Below are positions 36,521 to 48,090 of a stretch of 64,000 bases of DNA, piece by piece. The first letter of the stretch is position 1. Every line of letters starts with the position of its first letter. The DNA is taken from positions 321,644 through 385,643 of the forward strand of contig VTPC01089975.1 in the NCBI GenBank assembly GCA_011009095.1, written 5' to 3'. The position numbers and the translations under genes are program-made. Source of the DNA: Ignelater luminosus (Eukaryota > Arthropoda > Insecta > Coleoptera > Elateridae). The notes below the pieces were generated by a model. It saw nothing but the letters and a program-made list of their open reading frames with translations, was not told the DNA's origin and did not search any database.

Positions 36521-39500
36521 GTATTCTAGTTATGCCATTCGATTAATAAGCTTCTACATGATTACATGTAATTAGCTTTAGGTAATTTTATGAGTAAACC
36601 ATTTCGACTAATAAATTTTGCAAGTTTTAGATTTAATTAAGTGATAAACAAATCTCTGCCAGCCATGCACCTTGCATAATTGGATTCATATTACATTGTA
36701 ATAATGTTTCTTCGATTTTCTCTTTCTTTATTCCTCTTGTAAATTAAAAACTAAAAAAGAACCTTGTTAATTTTTGTTTCTTTATCTCAAGAAGTACGAT
36801 CGTTATCATGGTCAGGCATAAATTTCTAATTATTTTATAAGTTACAAGCGCGACATTGTTAATTATTTTTATTAATAATTAATTGGTTATTACTAATAGA
36901 ACTTATTATCTATTTATGACACTTCATTGTAAGCAAGTAAATTAGCACTTTATTAAAGCCAATTCAATGCAATAATGTGGAATATAAACAAATTCTAACC
37001 CAATTAAGAAGTAAAAAAATGGTATCGTAGGTGTATCTAAACGTTTTTTACCTCAAAACAATTTTTTATTATTTTTATTAACAAACAAGAAGTTAATTAA
37101 ATAAATGTATTAAAAATATGTAAGTGTGACACTTATGTTAGGACAGAATGGTGATTGTTTTTAATTCTATGTCATGTGCTTTAAAATAGAAAGTATCATA
37201 ATTTTGGCTGTGTCTATTATTACTTCAAATATCAGTATCATAAGAGACCAGATCGAACATGGATTCTAGAATTTCCAACTTTTCATTTAATTTCTTTCAC
37301 TAGGCTAAAGAAGAACTGTGTCAGTATACCACCTTCCTTTAGGCTTTTGATAATTCTTCTTCAGGCATTACAAGTATCGGGTGTTAGGTTTATTCGTGTT
37401 ATCAAATTACCTGATCCTGTTAAAATGTATGTTGCAGAATAATTCAGCTTTATACCCGTTAGATGCCTAATACCACTTTGGTTTTGCTGATTAAATATTA
37501 TTTATCTTCATTTTTATGACTTGTGTGCAAAACTTTTTAGCCTTTGGCGTTTCATTGCTTATAGTTACTTCATTCATACCAATGAGACACGAGAGATTTA
37601 GACTTAAACCAGGTCTAAAAGTTAAACCTCTTTAATGAATCTGGTTATTAGACTTTTGGGATATTTCAATCATATTAGTATCATACAACATATATTCCCC
37701 TTCTTTGCCCAAAATAAATTATTTCGAGAACTCACTTTTTTATTTGGTGCCTAGTGCCTACCATATTGTTTTCCTTTTTGCCTGCATTTTTACATTTTAA
37801 TACCGCTTGGGTTTTATAAACAACTTGTGAAATAGCTCTGCGTGAAAGATATTAAAGTGTGCTAAGGGATGTTCCGAAAGGAGCTCTCCTATCTCTCAGG
37901 GAAATAAAGCAAATAGTTAGGCAAAACTATTATACTCAAAATCAGTGAAGGATATTCCTGCAACCCTTTCCAATTCAATCTCTCTTATGTCACCAGACCT
38001 GGCAAACATTTTTGAAAGCACCTAGATTGTTGTCAGGAAACTTATTTTTTCAAACACCCACAAAAAACAATTCTGGAGTTCCACACCTTCAAACTTTAGA
38101 TCCCTCTTTTGGCTTCCATTCTTCTTTTTAAAACTATTTCTTATTGTACTCATCGTCATTGCTGGAGATCAAATTGATCTACCACGATATGAATTGTTTT
38201 GAAATCTTGTAACCTAAGAAGAAAAACAGCGAAAGACTTTCTTCAGTCAATTCTGTGAGCAAGAGTACTGATCTCATTGGGATTGGTCGTTTTTGCGTTC
38301 CTCTAGCTTTGCATTATAGCAGAAACAGTTTTGAATGTTATGAAAATAATGAAAAAATTGAATTCGTTATAATCTTGTAACCAAACCCGCTTGTTACCTA
38401 AGATGATACCAGACAAAATCGTATCAAGCAAACTGTACAGATGTACAGCACTTAGACGAAATAATATTAAACAGATTAGAAACGCACCAGATTTGCAGAT
38501 CAAGTTGAATTTGGACCGATCCAAGCTTTGTTTTTCTGCAAATTTTTTCGTGTTTCCGAGTCAAGTTTTTCTGATTTGACAGAATTCTCAGATTAAGTGG
38601 AACATTTGAGTCATTCAAATTCCTTCAGCTTAAAGAGCTTTATTATTAACCGTTACGTATTTACGAAAATTCTACCATCTTCATTTTCAATCCCAAACAC
38701 AGTGTTGCCTGTTTTTGATTTTCAGAGCTTAAGATACCTTCTAGTTAACGGTAGAACTTTGAAGGTGTTTAAGTGCTCAAAGCAATAAAGATTAATGGCA
38801 ACAGATTTAATAATGTGTTTGACGGCACCTTTTATTTATGCACTCATTGAGTCTCTATGGTATGGACCGAATCAGAAGATCAATCCTCGCTTTTAGTATT
38901 TTGTTCTAAACAATTTGAATAGCATACTGGAAAAGATCTGGCGGGTCAAAATAAAAAATTTACTTCGAAGACTTCAAAGAAGTTTATTGTTTTCATTGCT
39001 GTGTGTGACGACCTCGAAGGTATGGTAGAAGCCGACTTTCTACTGCATTTTAGACGTATAAACTGCAAACACTAGAGATAACTATGTACCATCAACGCAC
39101 CAGGAGAAGACACTCGACGTCTACAAACTACTAAGCTCTGATCACCCTTGTCTAATATCTCAGCTATTGTGTGTTTTCTCCTGGAGCAAGGACTACATAT
39201 CTATCTAGAGAAAGCTTCTGCAATTCTGCATATTGCCTTCTCATCCTCTTACGACCCAAGCAGGATATGAATTCATCGCTGAACAACATTGCACTTATCT
39301 ACGTTTCTCTTTTGCCGATCTCTACACCACTGTGGTCTCTTGCGTAGATACTCTACTGTCAATGGTAGAACCAGATGTGAACGATATAAAAAGAATCCAA
39401 ATGGCCTTATGTAGCGGTATAGCGTGAGTAGCGATATAACCCTACCTTCCTCAGCATACCATCGGTCTTCAATGATTCTGTCTCTAATAGCCAAGAGTCT

Positions 39501-42500
39501 CAAACCATGCTTGACAAGTTTGCATGCCACTGTGGTTTACGCGTTTCTTTTCTTTATCATATCTATTCTGCTAGTACCAAACTATAGATATACAATTTGT
39601 TCAGAGTAGGATCAAACAGTTTGCATTTTCTATGTTACTTAAAAATTCAAGCTCTTTGGGATAATTGAGCTGATTTGACAAATTTACCTTTTTGGACCAA
39701 TAAGGCTTTTAGGATTCTGTCAAGAATGCTAGCGAGATATCCTATATGCTATATCAGAACTAAGTTTTCAAGACTTGATACTTTCTAAAACGTTCCATTT
39801 TGACCTAAGGATTAATAAGCAAAATGAGCCTGTTTTAACTTCAAAACGACACATCTTGTGAACGTTGGGAATCATGTGGTTATTAGTTTTTGTTGGATTT
39901 GAATCAGTTGATAACAATGTGTAATTCTGAATTTTGGCTTTGGTTTTAATGTTCATGCCATCCGCTAGTTCTGATTTTTGATAAATGATTCAAATTCTAA
40001 CGTTGGTCTAAAACGTTTTATTTTTTATTTTTGCTCTTTCTTCAAAGGGGAGAATTCTGTTTGATTTGTTTAGACCAAAGCCTTCAACAACACGTTAATG
40101 CAAAATTTCAATATCTTTTTCATAATACTTTCTGTTAAGTAGGGTATACTCTTCAAGTTACACGTTGAACTTAGAAGTTATCTGTATGAATTGTGAGGTA
40201 ACACAAAATAAAACTTTAAAAAATCTTTTATGGAAAAGTTTCTAAATCGACTCTAATACTGAGAAGTTATTGAAGGAATGTTTAATTTGGCAAGAATTTA
40301 TTGGAATTTTTTATTGTTTACTTATCAATGGTCAAATACGATTATCGAAATGAAAAAAGCCACACGACTTAGAAAAGTCTTACTTGAATCTATCTAGCGT
40401 AGCTTTTAATTGCATGGATACCCTTTTATGGTACTTTGAATTTTGCTAGATTGTACTCTATAAATTACTTTTATGATTTATGAAGATGATGATATAACTA
40501 GTATCATATTGTTTGGAGCTTATCAAAAACCAACAAACACTTTTGAGACGCATTAATTGTAATCTTACCATTATATTATTTACAGTTAGAAAAAATCTTT
40601 TGACACAAAATCATTATTCACTTCTGAATAGTGAATGACCATCCTATTATAAATACCTTGTAATACTTTCATGAAGCCAACTCGTATCAGTCAGTTCCAA
40701 TATTAAACAACCCACAGTCTGCCATAATGCAATTAAAGAACAATCAAACTAATACAAAGCCCGCAAAGAGCCTCAAGGTAGCCCACAGTAGGAAGCAGAA
40801 GCTTTTCAATATAAATTAAACTAAAAAACATGGACTTCTGGCAAGATAATCAAAGATCAATCCTTTCACCACGAGGCTAAATCAGCAGGGTCTTTATACA
40901 GTTATGTTGGTGTGTATGATTGATTATGTTTGACGAATTAAATGACATAAGAGGTTCGAAATTTTTTAAATTTTTAAGAATGTAAAGAGAAAATTGAAAG
41001 TAGAACAAGTGGAACGATTTTTATTTATTACGGTGATTTGATTTTAAGAGCTTTATATGTATCTGAAATTGTAGGTGTTCATCTTCCGAATGGTCTTAAG
41101 TGCAGAGAAAGTCTTTCTAATGTAAAAAATTAAAAATGATAAATCGGAACCGTTAGAAGACATAAATAAAAGAATAAAATAGTTTCGGCTCCCTTTTTAC
41201 CGCAATTTTTTTTATGTAAGTGAGCAGTGAGGATTTTCTAAGCTCTCGCAATTTTAAAATGACGAATAATCTGATCCCCTTAAAAGTAAACCAGTTGGAC
41301 AATGGACCCCATTTCGCAATAAACAATGAAGGGGAGGATGCAAAAGTGGAGACAAGACAGTGTCAGTTAGTGGACAAAGAATCGAATCGTTAAATTCTGC
41401 AGCACGTCTGATTTCGCGAGAGGGGACTTGATAAAAATAACAATAGCAGCAGGTTTGCATGTGAATCGGCGAGCAGATGTGAGCTAAGATACCAGCACAC
41501 AATGCTTGTCACACCGTGATTAATTAGCCGATTCAGCTTCTTCCATCTTCTTTACTCTCTGTTGTTCAGTATTCGCATTTGTACTGTTAATTTTTTTTTT
41601 AATAACGCACAACGGGTTTTAACTGATGATAATGGAATTGTATAAGTTCAAGCTCAGAAGTCTTTTATGGTCAAGTTTTAAATGTCGGGTTCAAGACAAA
41701 AGTGGATATTAAATATAAATTTTGTAAGCTTTTTTTGTTAAGGCAATTAGAAAATTCCTAATTTGTTAAAATGAATGTGTATTTCATAAGAAAACGCCAC
41801 ATAATGCAAGTCACAATAAATCTTAAAATAAATTACAGGGAGACAATAATTTTATCTGACATTTTTATTTCAGCTTTACGCGCAATAATAAACAATAAAA
41901 CAAAATTACAAGGTCTTTGTATAAAAGTCCTCGAGAAGACTTTGATAGATAACCAAGCAAAGACAACAAAAAGCTGTATAATGTTTTGCTGCGGCTATGT
42001 TAATTCTCTCATGTGATAATTCATACCAGTTCAACTTGCTTTCTTCTATTCGTAATGTATGATAGTAATATTTAATTATTAACTCTAATATTTATGGATT
42101 TTAAAGCAATTTCTTTAATATTCATTTTATTTATTTAACGGTACTCTATTTATGTATATTTAGTATTAAGGATGGATGATGAAATGAGAAAACTGAAATT
42201 TTTTGACAACGGGCATAAATTTGTTGCTAACGATTTCTTGTATGTATAAAAAACTTGATGATAAATTATTAAATTTATATTATACGTAACAGGTATAGGT
42301 AAGCATTAAGAAACAACAGTGGCCGGTTTCGTTTAATAGTGAAAGTGATGCTAAATTTGAATTGTGGCAGATTCTGTTGAAACAGCCAATAATTTAAGGC
42401 ATCATCAAAAGTGTTTCAAGGAATTCAGAATATTCTTTAGGAGAATGCAGAAAATAGTTGGCATTTTAGATAGAAATGATCTGATTTTTATTTATATCAA

Positions 42501-43165
42501 TGTGAATGCTTAGATAACACCTGAACAGGTGATTTAGGAAAATTTGCCTTCAATCTTTCTCATCGGCTATTGGATCATATCTTGTTTTTGTTAAATGTAA
42601 AGGTATGATGATTTTATAGTCGATGATCTAATTGCTTCTAAAGATTGTTTTAAAAATACTGCATTCTTGATATTTGGAATGTTACCGTAGAAAATTTTTA
42701 TTATCTGCCTTGGCATTTTACAATTTCCGTATAATAATAATAGAGTATCAACCTAAAAATCTTGCATTATGCACATACCTGACCAATTAGTAGATACCTA
42801 TCTAAAATTAAAATTAAAGTTTTTAAGTACGCAACAGACAATTTATTCAATTCTTATACTCGTAATATCTTACATAGAATGTTTTTCAGTTAACAAAGGG
42901 TAAGTTAGCAGATATTATTTATTAAAATAATCAATACAAAGAGATCGACAATCTCATAATCATAGAGGAATATGGTATATTGTTAAAAGGCATTTTGAAA
43001 AATCAGCTTTACACCTTTCTCTGAAAGAGGAGTCTAACTAATTTAAAATTAGTAAGAAGAGGGTCACTGGAAGATTTATTTTGAAATGAATGTCCTCAGG
43101 ACATCACTAATTAACATTGTGATTTTAAGTACCTATGTATGTCAAAAAGGCTGCTATGGTTGATA
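36521..43165. other. AT-rich DNA, no gene seen
   Basis: About 6.6 kb with only short chance frames. Around 39040-39560 the base composition is somewhat more balanced and both strands carry short frames, but no domain or splice pair is evident. CCAGGAGAAGACAC (about 39099) pairs with GTGTTTTCTCCTGG (about 39169) with one mismatch, a small inverted repeat. A GC-richer patch at 41250-41500 holds only an unrecognised 82-codon minus frame. Confidence 0.4.
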
Positions 43166-43169
43166 TCTC

Positions 43170-43345
43170 AAATAACTTAAACAAGAAAAATGATGTCAAA
43201 GAGAATTACTAAAATTTGGGCATTGTCTTGGTGCTATTGGCTAGCAAAAATCTCAAAAATTCATTGTTGTTGAAACAAAAGACCTTTGACCAACGTTTTG
43301 TGGTCCGATGAATCAAAGTTTGAAGTTTTCAGGATAAGTAACATC
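43170..43345 (+). pseudogene. Tc1-like transposase fragment
   Basis: The plus frame at 43277-43330 reads KRPLTNVLWSDESKFEVF, which matches the region around the first catalytic aspartate of Tc1-family transposases (LFSDESxF). Just upstream, in another frame, LASKNLKNSLLLKQKT fits the segment that normally precedes it. Stops surround it and I found no clear terminal inverted repeats, so this is an old scrap. Confidence 0.55.
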
Positions 43346-43594
43346 ATTTCACCAATTATAAGATAAAGGACATATTAATCAACTTCTCGGGTTATTTATC
43401 TATCTCTGAGATTCATACTTTATATTAAAAATAATGCAAAGATTACATGACTTGAACACCTCTGTATCTTGTACATTGGACTGAAAATTTGGCACCAACC
43501 TAGTATATTAACTGTAACTATAATTACACCGTATATAAGCTGAACACTTATTTTTGCACCTGCCCTTTGAATTGAATAAAAACAAACGACGGGA

Positions 43595-43602
43595 TGACGT
43601 CA
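43595..43602. promoter_or_regulatory. CRE-type palindrome
   Basis: Perfect TGACGTCA in a slightly GC-richer region (43550-44660). It is a CREB/ATF consensus by sequence only; no promoter is attached to it. Confidence 0.25.
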
Positions 43603-44718
43603 ATGAATGTTGTTTTATTTGTATAAAAACGAAGCAAAAAGAAACATGTAAATAGCACCATGAGTGAGTCAGCCAATGGTTCAAGCGAAAAATGCGCTTA
43701 ACATACACATATTAATATAAAATAATTAGCAGGTTCATCATAAATTGGCCTCGTCGATCCTCACTGTGATAACAAACTTAGAATTGCAGCCCAAAATTTC
43801 AAACTACATTCTCGCAAGGTTTGAAAAAAGATCCCCGTGTCAATTCTCGTGTGTTGATTTAGGACTCCCCGTGTCAGCTTGAAATTCTGAGAAGGACATC
43901 TCTTGTTCGTTTGAAAAACAAAAGTCGTTTTATAAAAAATGGATGCGAATGGAGCAGCGACAAAATAACGAGTTTTTGGTGGAAAATAGTGACTTTTACC
44001 GTTTGTGCTTTGGAAACACTGCATTCTGGTCAATTAGTCTTCTGCTATATTGAACACCAGTCTATGTTGAACGGATAAAACTGGAACTGCAAGTATTCAA
44101 GATAGACAGTCTTACTGTATATTGGTTCTTGGGGGGTGCGAGTACAAGTTTATCGGAGTCGAGCTCATTTTGAGTTGTGTTGTGTTGGTAACTAAGAAAA
44201 CCACGGTAAAACCTAAATGGAAACAGGCAACGCCCCAGGTAGAGAGTTTTCCTGAGAACTGTGAATCGATTGTCAATAACGGGTCTAATGATGGTTGTCT
44301 AGGTTTCCGTAGATGGTAACCTAAAATGCAGCTGTTGAATTTCTGAATTTGGGCAGCAAGCCGCTGATGGCAAAAGTTGAAAGCGTGAGTCTCATAGTTG
44401 CAGGCGGATGCCTTTGGAGTCGAATCTGGTCGATTGCAGCTGCTGTGGCGGAATAGAATGGCGTTGGCTTTTTGCTAGTTGTGTCCGATTCTCCATGTTC
44501 GAAACCAAGTTGTCAGTCGCTTTTTCACCTCGGTAGAGCTTCGAAACTATATTAGAGGGCAGTGTTGTCCACAAAATAGAATAGCACTTGCAAAGCTCTT
44601 ATCGACAACTTCATCAGATAAACTCTCCATTATTTTATCACAGCTAGCAGATATTCAGTCTCGTCGAGATATAGCCTGCTAAGTTGATTGATTATAAATT
44701 ATTGTAACTAAAGGCGAA
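43603..44718. other. Mildly GC-richer DNA with unrecognised frames
   Basis: Frames of 60-90 codons occur on both strands (for example 43761-44033 minus, 44122-44319 plus) with no recognised domain. A short direct repeat CCCCGTGTCA occurs at about 43832 and 43867. Not assigned. Confidence 0.35.
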
Positions 44719-44814
44719 TTGCACCAACAATCTGATTACCATTAGAATTCATTCTAGATTAAAAAACCATACTTATGGATTTTTGTTTACAATCAGTTTT
44801 GATTATTGGTGCAA
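44719..44814. mobile_element. Tiny inverted-repeat element (MITE-like)
   Basis: A 96-bp unit with terminal inverted repeats TTGCACCAACAATC (44719-44732) and, read inward from the other end, TTGCACCAATAATC (44801-44814), 13 of 14 matching. The interior is AT-rich and non-coding. The size and structure fit a miniature inverted-repeat element or a hairpin-forming repeat; no target duplication is evident. Confidence 0.4.
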
Positions 44815-47300
44815 CCAACCCTAAGACAAGCTTTTTCTTTTGTATTCCCTGATAAAAGGATTGCTGTATATTTATCTAACATTTTCAATTTATTTTTCAA
44901 AAAATAAGTGCTTACCAATCGGGGTCCATACGTAAAGTATGACAAAACTTGTTCCCTAGATATTTTGTCAGTAACTTTGAAGATTCTTTAGTTTAACTGT
45001 TGTTGAAAATGAGATCAGTAAAAGCTAGCTGCCAAGGTAAGACCATTAGATTCCAGTATTGACCCCAATTTATACACCAAACTGTATGAAGTATTTGCCC
45101 AGGCTCGGATAAAAGTACATAATGAAAATTGTATATTGTGTCGTCTGAATCTGAATCGAAGGTGCACAAAACAAAAAATTAGCATCAGATTTCAAGTACA
45201 TACTTTAGACTTGAATATTAGGCACCACCTACAAAACAGTGTGTTTAAGATTAAATTACAGTATAGATTTGGTCATATGGTCTTTATTTTATTAAAATAA
45301 CTCTATCCGTAATCGTTATTACCAAAGCATTTTTTGAGTAACAAAGAAGTTTTGCCCCCTCAATCTTCTCTATACTTTCGTTAAATAACCCTCTTTGACT
45401 ATTTCCTTATTTCTCCCCAAAACCCTTCAGTAATTAAAAACACGTGACAGTTACATTAACAAAAATTATTTACAAAATGATATGCCGTACCCTTCAAAAC
45501 GTGTAGTGCCCAATACCGTGGTAAAAGGTACATTTCGAATGTGCCCAAAAACATTTTCTAAATTTTTCGAAGTTGGATTTTTATTAAAGATTTCTTGTTC
45601 TTTTGATATCTTGGAACTAACATATGATATTGACATAAAACGTATTTCTGAAACTCGTTGTATAAACATTTATTGAATGAAGAAGGAAATTATAATCAAA
45701 TAGATAATATTACTTTCTAGAATCTTTCTTCTCTATGTGTTCTCACTCTCGAACTTTAATTGTTTGCTGCTTAATTGTTATGTATTAAATTGGTTGATCA
45801 AAAGTAAAAATGTATGGATTCGTGGAATCTTGAAAAAAATTATCTAAAGCAATTCACTTTCTTACAATATTGCCAAATTCTTATTCTTTGACTTATCTCC
45901 AATTGTCTTTCCAAAAATCCAGTAAATAGAAAATTGAAGAGATATTAAGCCAGAACTTGTAAGTCAGTCTAATTCTTCCAATATGAAACCGGTAGTATCA
46001 AAACATCTCTGGAAAAGTCTGTGCAATGCTCTATAAACTTTACGCAAGCGGAACTCAAAACTGATTTGTGTGCAAACTCTAGATGTATCGAACTTTTATC
46101 TTTTCGACACCAATCCGTCTTTATGTTCAGCAAGCTATACACATTCATTCGAAAATGCTCATGCAGGCTACATAATTATATAGGGGATAACTGGAATAAA
46201 GGAAAAACTTTCACATTTGAAAACCTCGAAATGGGTGAGAAGGTTCACAATGAAAAATTTAATACAATATAAAAATATTTTAATAAAAGAATATTAAGAA
46301 TCTAAACATCAGAATAACAAACATAAATCAGAGTAATAAGTTAGAATTAAAATTGTGAAATATTAAAACGACCTTTGGGTCAACGCACTGTTTATCATAT
46401 ACATGATACAGTGAAAAATCTTGAAGTTATAGAGGAATTGTTGCACGAGAACTGTTTAACAATACAATGAATTATATAACAAGAAAGTAAAAGATTGACT
46501 AAATAAATAAATAAATAAATAGTGCGTTCTCCTAAACGCAGCGAAAATGCAAAAACTTTAGTAACTGTCGTGTCAGGTTGAATATGCAGGGTGTGTTTCC
46601 AAAACTTCTTATCTGCTATGACTAAATTGAGATGAACAAAATCTTGAAAGTTAAAAATAAAAAACTCAGTGCTCAAAGCTTCCATGACAAACTACACAGA
46701 GCCGATTTCAATACTGTATCGATAAAATGACTATACTTATCACTTATAACAGTGTTTACCAACCGACGACGCGGTAGGCTGTTAGATGTGTCGTAATTTG
46801 ATCAACAGTGATTAACTTTACTATTACGACATTCCCAAAAGCAAAGATTAGTAGAATACTTTGAATGGCTATTATTTTTTTATCGTTCAGCATCACACAA
46901 CTCGAATGTCTAAATTACAGAGTCTACTCTTCTACTGATACGAATAGTTCAATTTTGCGGTTTGTCGTCATGATCGCAGGTGTGTTGGTGAAAGTCACAA
47001 GATCTTAAACTTCAGTGTTTGAAACAACTATTTGTTCTATATTGATTTAATGCGGTGACTGCTCTGAGCCATTAGAGAGAAATTCGCCACTAACTAACTA
47101 CTCTAAAGCAAGCCATCTACAAGATTATCAACTACAAAGTCACTTACCTATTGACTGACGATATAAGAAAATCGAATAATATTACAGGTTGAAACTTGCT
47201 GTTTGACAACGTTCTTCATGGACATTAACCTCCAGCTTGATCTCAGTGATGTATCAGATATCAACCATTTGTAAGAGCTCGATTAATTCTATTGTTTCAT
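44815..47300. other. AT-rich DNA, no gene seen
   Basis: Contains a (TAAA)n simple repeat at 46500-46521 and a transposon-end-like GCAGGGTGTGTTTCCAAAAC at about 46585 with no partner found. No gene recognised. Confidence 0.45.
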
Positions 47301-47394
47301 GATATCTCTTTTTATTGATCTGTATGTTCCAGATTATTTTCAAAAGTTCTCACTAGAGTACAAGACATGGCGGATCGTGATTAGGGTAGAGAGT

Positions 47395-47565
47395 ATGAAC
47401 CCGGAAAAGTTATAAGCTATATAAACGAGTAGCGGCTCGTAACATATTTTGTTGATGGACTTACGTGAAACTTATCTACTGGATCGATTTCTATATGGTT
47501 TTCAGAAGAGTGCAGGATATGAACTCGGGAAGATTGTAGATTATATAAACTATAAATACTTTATT
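47395..47565 (+). repeat. Short imperfect direct repeat
   Basis: The stretch ATGAACCCGGAAAAGTTATA plus the following TATATAAAC (47395-47430) recurs as ATGAACTCGGGAAGATTGTA plus TATATAAAC (47519-47554), offset about 124 bp. Confidence 0.4.
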
Positions 47566-48090
47566 CTGGAAAACAATAAAGACGACCTACAAAGGCTTTT
47601 GTACCGATTCAACACCGCCGCAAAACGACTTAACATGCAGATATCAACAGCAAACACAAAAACGATGGTGGTAGCAAGAGAGCCAACACGGTGAAAACTA
47701 GACAAGAAAATAGACAAAAGATCTAGAAATAGAGATAACCAGCACAAGAGAAACGAAATTGAAAACACAAAGACAAGCCATGAAAGCTGCGCAAATTGTT
47801 GGCACACTCAACTCAACAATATGGCACAACAAATATATCACCAAAGAAAGTAAAACACGAATATACATACTTACGCACATGAAACAAAATCAGAAACAAA
47901 AGCAGCAAAACAAAAAACACGTGCAGCAGAAGTGAAGAAGATTTTGAAGAAGATACAATGCAAAGTGGAAGATGTGACTTTTCTTGTTGGTCAGGTCATG
48001 TGAAAACTATTGCACCGTTTTCACTAGGTTATGAGTCAGAGAAGATTTGTAGGCTCTAGGAGAGGTTGTTGGAGAGGCAAGTTTAAAGAT
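47545..48090 (+). pseudogene. LINE fragment (C-terminal RT region) that hosts the Jockey insertion
   Basis: Plus-strand sequence reads FILENNKDDLQRLLYRFN, AAKRLNMQISTANTKTMVV and, after a frameshift, LEIEITSTRETKLKTQRQ, AMKAAQIVGTLNSTIWHNKY and ITKESKTRIYI, then after another shift HETKSETKAAKQKTRAAEVK (about 47878-47940). This is the segment after the FADD box and thumb of insect LINE reverse transcriptases of RTE-like type. Everything before the FADD box is missing. The last part (47890-48090) is repeated at 50162-50373 on the far side of the Jockey element. Confidence 0.75.
47890..48090 (+). repeat. Direct repeat left of Jockey element
   Basis: The 201-bp left copy of a direct repeat bracketing the Jockey element, from TCAGAAACAAAAGC to GGCAAGTTTAAAGAT. 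Relative to the right copy it lacks a 12-base segment at TTGCACCG and has an extra AAG and two fewer A in an A-run. Confidence 0.9.

Noticed and set aside
46580-46690. GCAGGGTGTGTTTCCAAAAC, like a transposon terminus
   Set aside because: No inverted partner or flanking TA pair could be found.
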